A stretch of DNA of 16,314 bases, taken from contig JAJYIN010000022.1 of NCBI GenBank assembly GCA_021790075.1, positions 1 through 16,314 on the forward strand, in the 5' to 3' direction. The notes under the pieces are model-generated. The model was not told the origin of the DNA. It searched no databases and saw only the letters and a program-made list of their open reading frames with translations. Positions 6,348-12,819 of the stretch are shown piece by piece. Position 1 is the stretch's first letter; each line of letters opens with the position of its first letter. This stretch comes from Actinomycetes bacterium. Its GTDB lineage: Bacteria; Actinomycetota; Thermoleophilia; BMS3ABIN01. Made by a program: the position numbers and the translations under genes.

Positions 6348-7373
6348 ATGAGCCCGGCGGCCACGGTTCAAACCGTTTTTTCCCAGGCAGACTCTCAATT
6401 TATGGAGGACGAATTGCTCACTTTCCAGGTCCCCAAGATTACCCACGAGCAGGTCGAGGACAACAAGGGAATTTTTGTGGTAGAGCCGCTCGACCGCGGT
6501 TTCGGCCATACCTTTGGCAACTCGCTGCGGCGGGTGCTCCTGTCTTCGCTGAGAGGCGCCGCCGTGAGCCTGGTCAAGATCGAGGGCGTCTCCCATGAGT
6601 TCTCAACCATCCCTGGCGTCAAGGAAGACGTCACCGATATCGTGCTCAATCTGAAGCGGCTGGTGTGCCTGCTGCACGGCGAAGCCGACGAGATCGAGGT
6701 CAACCTGGTCAAGTCAGGCCCCGGCGAAGCCACCGGAAAGGACATCGACATTCCCTCGGAGCTGGAGATCATCAATCCCGACCTGCATATCGCCAGCCTG
6801 GGCAAGAAAGCCAAGCTGGAAATGACGCTCACCATCCGCCGCGGGCGCGGCTATTCCTCGGCGGACGCCAACAAGCCCGCCGGCGCCGCCATCGGCGTCA
6901 TCCCGATCGATTCCAACTTCTCCCCCGTCACGCGGGTTTCCTATGAGGTGGACCGGGCCCGCGTCGGGCAGCGCACCGACTTTGACAAGCTGACTATGGA
7001 GATCTCCACCGACGGCAGCATGGGACCGGACGACGCGCTGCGTGAAGCTGCCGGCATCCTCATCTCATCACTGCAGATATTCACCGGCGCCCATGAAGCC
7101 GGCGAGACGCCTGAAGCCGCCGCGGAGGCGGCGCTGGAATTGCCAGCCGAGATGAAGGGCGGCGGCGAGGACGACATCCTCATCGAGGAGCTGGAGATCG
7201 GCGTGCGTTCCTACAACTGCCTCAAGCGCGAAGGCATCCAGACAGTCGGCGACCTGGTCAAGCGCAGCGAGGCCGAGTTGATGAATATTCCTAATTTTGG
7301 TAAGAAGAGCATTGAGGAAGTCAAGGAAAACCTGGCCAAGCTCGGCCTGTCTTTACGGGGGTCTGAGGGCTAA
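6348..7373 (+). CDS. rpoA: RNA polymerase alpha subunit
   Basis: This is a 341-residue alpha subunit, the assembly scaffold of RNA polymerase. The N-terminal dimerisation domain (about 19-250) has PLDRGFGHTFGNSLRRVLL, EFSTIPGVKEDVTDI and RVGQRTDFDKL. An Ala/Glu-rich linker (about 250-278) follows. The C-terminal domain (about 279-341) has VRSYNCLKREGI, with Arg287 equivalent to the UP-element-binding Arg265 of E. coli, and NFGKKSIEEVKENL. I chose ATG 6348 with GAGG at 6336-6339; a TTG at 6303 would overlap rpsD and ATG 6402 lacks a Shine-Dalgarno. Its TAA stop is one copy of the repeat flanking the downstream foldback element. Confidence 0.96.
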   Translation: MSPAATVQTVFSQADSQFMEDELLTFQVPKITHEQVEDNKGIFVVEPLDRGFGHTFGNSLRRVLLSSLRGAAVSLVKIEGVSHEFSTIPGVKEDVTDIVLNLKRLVCLLHGEADEIEVNLVKSGPGEATGKDIDIPSELEIINPDLHIASLGKKAKLEMTLTIRRGRGYSSADANKPAGAAIGVIPIDSNFSPVTRVSYEVDRARVGQRTDFDKLTMEISTDGSMGPDDALREAAGILISSLQIFTGAHEAGETPEAAAEAALELPAEMKGGGEDDILIEELEIGVRSYNCLKREGIQTVGDLVKRSEAELMNIPNFGKKSIEEVKENLAKLGLSLRGSEG

Positions 7374-7498
7374 GAATCTATCTCAAAAGGCATCTCCTGC
7401 TGCGGCCGGCTGCAAAGGCCATGGGCGGTGTCCTCCTGCGTCCTTGCCCCTGGCTTTTTCGCTCGGCCTCGCAACGAACAGCCTTTTGAGATAGATTC
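7374..7498. mobile_element. MITE-like foldback element with 18-bp perfect terminal inverted repeats
   Basis: Positions 7374-7391 read GAATCTATCTCAAAAGGC and 7481-7498 are its exact reverse complement. The next 35 bases inward on each side also pair without gaps at about 21 of 35 positions, so the whole 125 bp is an imperfect palindrome around a loop at 7427-7445. TAA flanks both ends (7371-7373 and 7499-7501), as a 3-bp target duplication would, and the left copy is the rpoA stop codon. There is no room for a transposase and no open frame of note. A miniature element mobilised in trans is the best reading. TAA fits the TNA targets of some IS5-family groups, but the family is not established here. 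Confidence 0.72.
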
Positions 7499-7517
7499 TA
7501 AAGTCCGGACCGGCTGC

Positions 7518-7537
7518 GCGGCTTTGCGAAAAGCCGC
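7518..7537 (+). other. GNRA-capped hairpin in the rplQ leader
   Basis: GCGGCTTT (7518-7525) and AAAGCCGC (7530-7537) form a perfect 8-bp stem closed by a GCGA tetraloop. It lies 30 nt upstream of the rplQ ATG and 20 nt after the foldback element. No T-run follows, so it is not an intrinsic terminator. It could be an mRNA stabiliser, a processing site or a protein-binding site; which one is unknown. Confidence 0.5.
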
Positions 7538-7567
7538 AATAAAGCAGGAAAGCAACAAGGAATTATC

Positions 7568-7921
7568 ATGAGACATGCGAAACAGGGAAGAAAACTGGGA
7601 GTCGATTCCTCCCACCGCAAGGCGATGCTGGGCAACCTGGTAGTGTCGCTGGTCGAGCACGGCCGCATCAGGACCACTGAGAGCAAGGCCAAGGAAGCCC
7701 GGCCGCTGGCGGAAAAGATGATCACCCTGGCCAAGAGGGGAGATCTGGCCGCCCGCCGGCAGGCCGTCGCCCGGCTGCGCAGCAAGGACGCCGTCCATAC
7801 CCTCTTCTCGGAGCTGGCGCCCCGCTACGCCGACCGCGCCGGCGGCTACACCCGCATCACCCGCATCGGCCCCCGCAACGGCGACGCCGCCGAGATGGTC
7901 TTCCTGGAGCTGGTGGAATAA
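7568..7921 (+). CDS. rplQ: Large-subunit ribosomal protein L17
   Basis: This 117-residue L17 lies near the polypeptide exit tunnel in the large subunit. The start RHAKQGRKLGVDSSHRKAMLGNLV and the later RIRTTESKAKEARPLAEK are diagnostic, as is GGYTRITRIGPRNGDAAEM near the C-terminus. ATG 7568 has AAGGA at 7557-7561, 6 nt upstream. The gap to rpoA is 194 nt, unusually long for this pair; about 128 nt of it is the inserted foldback element plus one target copy. A strong terminator follows 28 nt after the stop, so this is the last gene of the alpha operon. Confidence 0.97.
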   Translation: MRHAKQGRKLGVDSSHRKAMLGNLVVSLVEHGRIRTTESKAKEARPLAEKMITLAKRGDLAARRQAVARLRSKDAVHTLFSELAPRYADRAGGYTRITRIGPRNGDAAEMVFLELVE

Positions 7922-7949
7922 GCCAGCGGTTGCTCGAGTTTCCCTTCAG

Positions 7950-7969
7950 ACGCGCTCAGCGCGTTTTTT
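7950..7969 (+). terminator. Intrinsic terminator of the alpha operon
   Basis: A 6-bp GC-rich stem, ACGCGC (7950-7955) with GCGCGT (7959-7964), closes on a TCA loop and runs into six T residues at 7964-7969. It begins 28 nt after the rplQ stop. Spacing and form are textbook rho-independent, and it separates the ribosomal block from the ECF genes. Confidence 0.85.
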
Positions 7970-8130
7970 CTGATTAAATCGATTTGTGACCTGCGCGGTC
8001 GCGCCAGAAATAAAGCGGCACCTCTTCTTCCCGGTGGACAAAGGCCTGAAAGAGGAAACGCAGCCTGCGATCCGGCCGGAAAAAAATCCCCCCGGCCGTG
8101 CAAAAACCGCCGTCCTGTTGGCGTATGGCG

Positions 8131-8136
8131 TATAAT
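8131..8136 (+). promoter_or_regulatory. Possible -10 box for the ECF-truA unit
   Basis: A perfect TATAAT lies 27 nt upstream of the ecfA1 ATG and downstream of the alpha-operon terminator, where a promoter is expected. No hexamer resembling TTGACA sits 16-18 bp upstream, and there is no TG extension, so the call rests on the -10 alone. The rest of 7970-8162 holds no gene that I can support. A 7-bp inverted repeat at 8073-8079 and 8092-8098 has an A-rich loop and no T-run. Confidence 0.35.
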
Positions 8137-8162
8137 CCAGAAGGTATCAGGTCCGGTTTACA

Positions 8163-8993
8163 ATGCCAAAGCCGATCGTCACTCTCAACGAAGTCAGTTA
8201 TCGCTATCCCCATGCCCCCGGCGGGACGCCGCCGGCGCTCTCCAATGTCTCCCTCGACATCGCCCGCGGCGAGTTCGTCGCCCTCGTGGGCGCGAACGGT
8301 TCCGGCAAGTCGACGCTGGCGCGGCTGCTCAACGGCCTGATCAGGCCGGCGCCGGGCGAGGCGCTAGTCGACGGCAAAAGCACCGCCGATCCCGCCAATC
8401 TGGACCGCATTCGCGAGACGGTGGGCATGGTCTTTCAGAATCCCGATAGCCAGATCGTCGCCACCACCGTTGGCGACGACATCGCCTTCGGGCTCGAGAA
8501 TATGGGCATTCCGCCTGACGAGATCGAGCGGCGCATCGAGGAGACCGCCAGGCGCTTTGGCGTCGCGGAGCTGCTGGGCCGCGAGCCCCACTGGCTCTCC
8601 GGGGGGCAGAAACAGCGCACCGTGCTGGCCGGGGTGGTGGCGCTGAGGCCGCGCGTGCTGGTGCTGGACGAGCCCACCTCCATGCTCGACTCCCGGTCCC
8701 AGCGCGAGTTCCGGGAGCTGATCGATGAGCTCTGGCGTGACGGCGCGACAATCGTTTATATCACCCACTTGATGGAGGAGATAGTCACGGCTCCCCGGCT
8801 GGTGGCGCTTCAGGACGGCGCCATCGTCTATGACGGCGCCCCTCGCGGATTCTTTTCGCAGCCGGAACTGACTGCCTCCACCGGTCTGACGCCGCCCCTG
8901 GCCGTGCGCATCTCACAGGCTCTGGCCGCCCGGGGACACCGGCTCCCGCCGGCTCTGTCGCTGACCGAGCTGGTGGAGGCGGTATGTGCCTAG
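8163..8993 (+). CDS. ecfA1: ECF transporter ATPase A1 (CbiO-like)
   Basis: This 276-residue ABC ATPase is one half of the ATPase pair that powers energy-coupling-factor vitamin or metal uptake. Motifs are in order: Walker A GANGSGKST at 43-51, the Q-loop VFQNPDSQIVATTV around Gln92, signature LSGGQKQR at 145-152, Walker B VLVLDEPT at 165-172 and the H-loop His202. NPDSQIV after the Q-loop is typical of EcfA. ATG 8163 has only a weak upstream AGG. The gene overlaps ecfA2 by 10 nt. An ecfA-ecfA-ecfT-truA block after rplQ is the arrangement of the shared (group II) module in Gram-positive bacteria. Confidence 0.94.
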   Translation: MPKPIVTLNEVSYRYPHAPGGTPPALSNVSLDIARGEFVALVGANGSGKSTLARLLNGLIRPAPGEALVDGKSTADPANLDRIRETVGMVFQNPDSQIVATTVGDDIAFGLENMGIPPDEIERRIEETARRFGVAELLGREPHWLSGGQKQRTVLAGVVALRPRVLVLDEPTSMLDSRSQREFRELIDELWRDGATIVYITHLMEEIVTAPRLVALQDGAIVYDGAPRGFFSQPELTASTGLTPPLAVRISQALAARGHRLPPALSLTELVEAVCA

Positions 8994-9835
8994 GCCTGCG
9001 CCTCGAGCTGGACGAAGCCGGCCTCGTCTACCAGCCGGGCCTGCCGTTTTCCGCCACGGCCCTGGAGCACGTATTCCTGCAGGTGGAGCCCGGCGAGCGG
9101 GTCGGCATCGCCGGCCCGGTGGGGTCGGGAAAGTCCTCCCTGCTGGAGCTGCTGGCGGGCATCACGCCGCCCACATCCGGGCAGGTCCTTCATGACGGGC
9201 AGCCAGTGGGCCGCGCCGGCCCCAAGCCGGGCACGATCGGCCTCTCCTTCCAGGCGCCGGAAAACTGCCTCTTCGAGAATACGGTGGCCGCGGACGTCGC
9301 CTTCGGTCCGGGCCGCTTGGGCCTGGACAAGGAGGAAGTTGCTCGCCGCGTACGCAGCGCCCTGGAGGCCACAGGCCTTGACGAGAGCTTTGAGCAGCGC
9401 CACCCTTTCTCGCTGAGCGGCGGGGAGCAGCGCCGCGTGGGGCTGGCCGGCGTGCTGGCCCTGGAACCGCGGGCGCTTTTTCTGGACGAGCCCACCGCCT
9501 ACCTGGACCCGGCCGCCCGCCTCGATCTGATTGACCGCCTGGTGGAGCTCAACGAGGAAAGCGGCGCCACCGTCGTCATGGTGGGGCACGACATGGATGA
9601 GCTTTCCCGTTTCGCGCAGCGGCTGCTCATCCTCGACGCCGGCCGGATGGTCGCCGACGGCCCCGCCCCGGGACTCCTCGCCGACGCCGGGCTGCTCAGG
9701 GACCACGGGCTGGAGCCTCCCGGCACGGTTACCCTGGCCGGTCTTATTTCCCGGGCGGCAAGCTTGCCGGTGGAGCCATTCCTCACCGAGGAGCAGGCGG
9801 TGGAGGCGCTGGCCCGCATCATGGAGGGCCGGTAG
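8984..9835 (+). CDS. ecfA2: ECF transporter ATPase A2 (CbiO-like)
   Basis: This second ATPase of the ECF module has 283 residues and should pair with EcfA1 and bind the EcfT coupling helices. Walker A GPVGSGKSS is at 44-52, the Q-loop FQAPENCLFENTV around Gln90, signature LSGGEQRR at 144-151, Walker B ALFLDEPT at 164-171 and the H-loop His202. FQAPENCLFE differs from the A1 NPDSQ motif, as expected for a heterodimer. ATG 8984 has GGAGG at 8975-8979, inside the end of ecfA1, with 4-nt spacing, so translation is probably coupled. It ends 2 nt before ecfT. Confidence 0.94.
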   Translation: MCLGLRLELDEAGLVYQPGLPFSATALEHVFLQVEPGERVGIAGPVGSGKSSLLELLAGITPPTSGQVLHDGQPVGRAGPKPGTIGLSFQAPENCLFENTVAADVAFGPGRLGLDKEEVARRVRSALEATGLDESFEQRHPFSLSGGEQRRVGLAGVLALEPRALFLDEPTAYLDPAARLDLIDRLVELNEESGATVVMVGHDMDELSRFAQRLLILDAGRMVADGPAPGLLADAGLLRDHGLEPPGTVTLAGLISRAASLPVEPFLTEEQAVEALARIMEGR

Positions 9836-9837
9836 AG

Positions 9838-10638
9838 ATGCAGACCGGCAACATGGTCATCGGCCTTTTCATTCCGGGCGATTCCCTGCTGCACCGGGTC
9901 GACCCGCGCTCCAAGATCGTCTTTTCCTTCGCCTTCGCGGTGGCGCTGTTCTTGGTGAGCAGCTTCGGCGGACTGGCGCTGATGGCCGCCGGCCTGGCGG
10001 CGGGCCTTGCCGTTGCCCGGATTCCGCCGTCCTGGCTTTACCGGGGCCTGAAACCGGTCCTCCTGCTGGCCCTGGTTACCTTCCTGTTCCAGGCCTTCTT
10101 GCGGGGAGGCGCCCCGATAACGAGCCTGGGGCCGCTCACGCTATACCGGGAAGGAGTCCGCGAGGGGGCTTTCCTGGCGCTCAGGCTGGTGCTGCTCGTG
10201 CTGTCCAGCACCCTGCTTACATTCACCACGCCACCGGTGATGCTTACTGACGGGCTCAGCCGCCTGATGGCGCCCCTCCAGAGGCTGCGCTTCCCCGCCT
10301 ATGAGCTGGCGCTGATGATGACGATAGCGCTGCGGTACATCCCCACCCTCCTGCAGGAACTGGACCGGATCCTGAAAGCGCAGCTGGCCCGGGGAGCCGA
10401 TATCCGCCGCGGCGGCCTGGTCAAGCGCGCCCGCAACCTGGTGCCGGTGCTGCTGCCGCTGTTCGTCATCAGTTTTCGCCACGCCGACGAGCTGGCGCTG
10501 GCGATGGAGTCCCGCTGTTACCGGGGCGGCCGCGGCCGCACGGCCCGCCGCCAGCTCAGGCTCGGCTGGCTCGACGCCGCCTTCGCGTTCATAATGGTCC
10601 TGCTCATTGGCGGCGGAATCTGGGTAGGAAGGTTGTGA
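9838..10638 (+). CDS. ecfT: ECF transporter transmembrane coupling protein EcfT
   Basis: This 266-residue membrane protein links the ATPases to a substrate-specific S component. Hydrophobic spans lie near residues 26-62, 72-88, 111-130 and 246-264. The two coupling-helix motifs are present at ARG 184-186 (QLARGADI) and at 223-231 (MESRCYRGG), where the second usual Ala-Arg-Gly reads Ser-Arg-Cys. The start PGDSLLHRVDPRSKI is a family hallmark. ATG 9838 has GGAGGG at 9823-9828, 9 nt upstream. No S component is encoded in the window, so the substrate cannot be named. Confidence 0.93.
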   Translation: MQTGNMVIGLFIPGDSLLHRVDPRSKIVFSFAFAVALFLVSSFGGLALMAAGLAAGLAVARIPPSWLYRGLKPVLLLALVTFLFQAFLRGGAPITSLGPLTLYREGVREGAFLALRLVLLVLSSTLLTFTTPPVMLTDGLSRLMAPLQRLRFPAYELALMMTIALRYIPTLLQELDRILKAQLARGADIRRGGLVKRARNLVPVLLPLFVISFRHADELALAMESRCYRGGRGRTARRQLRLGWLDAAFAFIMVLLIGGGIWVGRL

Positions 10639-10641
10639 GCA

Positions 10642-11379
10642 ATGAATGTCAGGCTCGACATCGAATATGACGGCACCGATTTTGCGGGCTGGGCCAAGCA
10701 GCCCGGCCTGCCCACCATCGAGGGCGAGCTGGAGCGCGTCCTCGGCACGATCCTGCAGGAAGAGGTGAGGCTTTCAGTCGCCGGGCGCACCGATGCCGGC
10801 GTGCATGCGCGCGGACAGGTGGCCAGTTTCGTCACCGCCGGCGCCCCCCATACCGGCAAACTCAGGCACTCGGCCAACCAGCTGCTGCCGGAAGAGATCG
10901 TGATCCGCGAGGCATCCGAAGCGCCCCCGGGTTTTGACGCGCGCGGCAGCGCCCGTTCGCGCACTTACTCCTATACCGTCCTGCACCGCCCGTTTCCATC
11001 GGCCTTCCGCCGCCGCTTCGCTTATTATTACCCCGGCCGCCTTGACGTGGGCCTGCTGGCGGAGGCGGCGGCGCTCATCAGCGGCCCGCACGATTTCACG
11101 GCCTTCACCCCTACCGTCACCGAGCACACACATTTCGAGCGTGACATCAAGTTATCGCAGTGGACGCGCGAGGGGGATCTGCTGGTATACCGCATCCGCG
11201 CCTCCGGGTTTCTGCGCAACATGGTAAGGGTGCTGGTGGGCACCATGCTCGAGATCGGCCGCGGCTACCGGAAAATCGATGAACTCGCCGGCCTGCTGGC
11301 GGGCTCAATCCGCCCGGCCGCCGGCCAGACCGCGCCCCCCTGCGGGCTGTGCCTGGAAGCAGTGGAATTCGGGAGTTAA
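10642..11379 (+). CDS. truA: tRNA pseudouridine(38-40) synthase TruA
   Basis: This 245-residue enzyme converts uridines 38-40 in the tRNA anticodon arm to pseudouridine. The catalytic Asp51 lies in AGRTDAGVHA (47-56). Other signatures are the start LDIEYDGTDFAGWAKQP and the C-terminal FLRNMVRVLVGTMLEIG. Length is normal. ATG 10642 follows the ecfT stop by 3 nt, with AGGAAGG at 10626-10632, so it is the last gene of the ECF unit. The rplM-rpsI pair that often follows truA in Firmicutes is absent; instead, a convergent gene begins 87 bp on. Confidence 0.96.
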   Translation: MNVRLDIEYDGTDFAGWAKQPGLPTIEGELERVLGTILQEEVRLSVAGRTDAGVHARGQVASFVTAGAPHTGKLRHSANQLLPEEIVIREASEAPPGFDARGSARSRTYSYTVLHRPFPSAFRRRFAYYYPGRLDVGLLAEAAALISGPHDFTAFTPTVTEHTHFERDIKLSQWTREGDLLVYRIRASGFLRNMVRVLVGTMLEIGRGYRKIDELAGLLAGSIRPAAGQTAPPCGLCLEAVEFGS

Positions 11380-11466
11380 TCCCGCCGGCTGGCCGGCAGA
11401 AACCAGCCGCGGAAGCGTCAGGCAGAGAATGGGGAAGGCCGAGCCCCCGCGGAAGCAGCCGACTCC

Positions 11467-12276
11467 CTAGCAGGCCGCGCAGGGTTTCTCGATCGAGACG
11501 GTCTCGCCCCAGTTGGCGAAGATGAAGTTCAGGTTCGAGGAAAGACCGGTCGCCGGGTTATTGACATTGATCTTCTCCTGGTAGATCAACTGGTCGTCAA
11601 CCCCCAGCCACAGATCCAGGGTCACGGTTGACGACTTGGTATCTTCCAGAGACTTCTGCAGCACCGGGTCGCTGGTTTGCTGCTTGGCTTTCTCAGCGGC
11701 CAGGGCCGTGTCCACGTTCACCTGCACGTGGTAGGTCTTGCGGCCGTTGCCCAGGGTTTCCTGGCCGAGGAACTGCGAGCTGCGCGCATAGTCAAGATAG
11801 GTGGAAACGATGCCCGGGTCCGGAGCCTGGGCAGTCTGGCTGCTCTGCCAGGCGCCGCCGGCGGTCCGGGTGTACACCACTCCGCCGGTCATGATGACGT
11901 CCACGGGCACCGGCGGGCTTGAAGGCCCCCCGGTGTAATTCCGGGTGGTCATCTTGAGCGGGGTCGGGAACACCATGTCGCCTTCCCCGGAGGAAACGAC
12001 GGTCTGGCCGGCCACTGTTGTGGTCGAGTCCATGGTGAAATGCACGCCGGCGCCGGCGGATACCTCCCTGCCAAGGGTGGCGCTGGTGTCCTTGAGAAGC
12101 CGGCTGACAGACTCGGGGTTATCGCTATATGTCTTTGATTCCTGGGAAGCAACGGGGGGCGAGGTCGAGGTCTGTTCCCCGCCGCCTCCGCACCCGGCGC
12201 CCGGCAGCGCCAGGGCGGCCGCCGACAGAAGCAGCACGAAGGGGAGTATGAAGGGCAATAGCCTTTTTGGCGGCAA
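11467..12276 (-). CDS. Predicted lipoprotein, LppX/LprG-like fold suspected
   Basis: The 269-residue product has a lipoprotein signal: KR at 4-5, a hydrophobic stretch at 6-24, then GAGC with the lipidated Cys at 29. The -3 position is Gly rather than the usual Leu, so the lipobox is imperfect. A Gly/Ser/Thr-rich linker follows. The rest is beta-rich, with paired VxxTMDSTTTVAG, GDMVFPTPLKM, GVVYTRTAGGAW and a final FANWGETVSIEKP. This pattern recalls mycobacterial LppX/LprG-type lipid-carrying lipoproteins; the resemblance is from memory. The protein ends CAAC. TTG 12276 is chosen for GGAGG four nt upstream; a GTG at 12300 would add eight residues. It lies 39 nt downstream of the ArsR gene on the same strand. 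Confidence 0.7.
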   Translation of the reverse strand: MPPKRLLPFILPFVLLLSAAALALPGAGCGGGGEQTSTSPPVASQESKTYSDNPESVSRLLKDTSATLGREVSAGAGVHFTMDSTTTVAGQTVVSSGEGDMVFPTPLKMTTRNYTGGPSSPPVPVDVIMTGGVVYTRTAGGAWQSSQTAQAPDPGIVSTYLDYARSSQFLGQETLGNGRKTYHVQVNVDTALAAEKAKQQTSDPVLQKSLEDTKSSTVTLDLWLGVDDQLIYQEKINVNNPATGLSSNLNFIFANWGETVSIEKPCAAC

Positions 12277-12280
12277 AAAG

Positions 12281-12285
12281 CCTCC
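12281..12285 (-). promoter_or_regulatory. Shine-Dalgarno that fixes the lipoprotein start
   Basis: GGAGG on the - strand lies 4 nt before the TTG at 12276-12274. The upstream in-frame GTG at 12300 lacks a comparable site and would place this GGAGG inside the coding region. Confidence 0.6.
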
Positions 12286-12315
12286 TGTCGATCCTACCAC
12301 ACCTTTGGCTCCGGA

Positions 12316-12633
12316 TTAACCGGTTTCAAACTGGGCGAGGAAACCGCCGCAGCACCCGACCAGCCAGCCCCGGTTGACGGAATAGAAGATGAACTGGCCT
12401 TCGCGGCGGTCGTTTACCAGGCCGGCGTTTTTCAGCACGCCCAGATGGTGGGACATGGTGGGCTGAGCCACGCCGAACATGCGCACCAGATCGTTCACCT
12501 TCATTTCTCCGCTCTGCGACAGGGCAACCAGGACCTTCTGCCGGGTCTCGTCCGACAGAGCCTTGAACACTGTTACCAGCGTCCTGTAATCCCAGCGGGT
12601 CTCCTCACCCTCCTCGATCTTCCTGACAGCCAT
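12316..12633 (-). CDS. ArsR/SmtB-family winged-helix repressor
   Basis: This 105-residue DNA-binding protein has the ArsR layout: FKALSDETRQKVLVAL at about 23-38, recognition helix VAQPTMSHHLGVLKNAGLV at 55-73, then a beta-wing (DRREGQFIFYSV). It lacks the ELCxC metal motif in the helix before the recognition helix, but has a vicinal Cys94-Cys95 in VGCCGGF near the C-terminus, a possible thiophilic-metalloid or redox site. ATG 12633 has AGGTGA about 8 nt upstream. The lipoprotein gene follows 39 nt later, so the two probably form an operon. A dyad overlapping its promoter suggests autorepression. The ligand is unknown. Confidence 0.9.
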   Translation of the reverse strand: MAVRKIEEGEETRWDYRTLVTVFKALSDETRQKVLVALSQSGEMKVNDLVRMFGVAQPTMSHHLGVLKNAGLVNDRREGQFIFYSVNRGWLVGCCGGFLAQFETG

Positions 12634-12651
12634 CGTTCAAGTCACCTGCCC

Positions 12652-12680
12652 AGTCTAATGGAGGTATTGGCAAGCATCAA
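12652..12680 (-). promoter_or_regulatory. Candidate promoter of the ArsR-lipoprotein operon
   Basis: On the - strand TTGATG (12680-12675) and TAGACT (12657-12652) are 17 bp apart, each matching four of six consensus bases. The -10 is 18 bp upstream of the ArsR ATG, giving a short leader that contains its Shine-Dalgarno. Confidence 0.45.
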
Positions 12681-12682
12681 TA
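12665..12682. promoter_or_regulatory. Inverted repeat, candidate ArsR operator
   Basis: TATTG (12665-12669) and CAATA (12678-12682) are exact inverted arms with an 8-bp centre. Short AT-rich dyads of this kind are common ArsR/SmtB operators. The dyad covers the -35 box of the predicted ArsR promoter, where a bound repressor would block RNA polymerase. Binding is inferred. Confidence 0.45.
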
Positions 12683-12739
12683 GGCTTCTCGCAGCTGGTT
12701 CTCTTATGCCGTTTTTTCCATCAAAAGAAACACGCGGGT

Positions 12740-12774
12740 GGAAATTTCCCCCCTTTCCTTTTTGTCCGTATAAT
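12740..12774 (+). promoter_or_regulatory. Candidate promoter and palindrome upstream of the LysR gene
   Basis: A perfect TATAAT at 12769-12774 lies 45 nt upstream of the LysR ATG. No good -35 is present; the region where it should be (about 12745-12751) overlaps a perfect 10-bp palindrome, GGAAATTTCC at 12740-12749. TTTCCA at 12715-12720 also pairs with TGGAAA at 12739-12744. A weak -35 with an adjacent palindrome would suit an activator-dependent or self-regulated promoter, but this is inference. Confidence 0.35.
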
Positions 12775-12819
12775 AAGATAATCAAATAGCAACAATCATT
12801 TTCGATAAGAAGTAATCAG

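Noticed and set aside
7374..7498. Foldback element as a rho-independent terminator between rpoA and rplQ
   Set aside because: Despite the long stem, no T-run follows the right arm (AAAGTCC follows), and the clear terminator lies after rplQ.
8073..8098. 7-bp inverted repeat with A-rich loop upstream of ecfA1 as terminator or riboswitch
   Set aside because: The A-run is in the loop, not after the stem, and I see no conserved riboswitch core; too little support.
11370..11384. CGGGA-gttaa-TCCCG hairpin over the truA stop as a terminator
   Set aside because: The stem is only 5 bp and no T-run follows on either strand; the truA-lipoprotein junction has no intrinsic terminator that I can defend.
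11407..11456. Direct repeat CCGCGGAAGC spaced 40 bp
   Set aside because: Two 10-bp GC-rich copies in an 87-bp gap are easily chance; no third copy or context supports a function.
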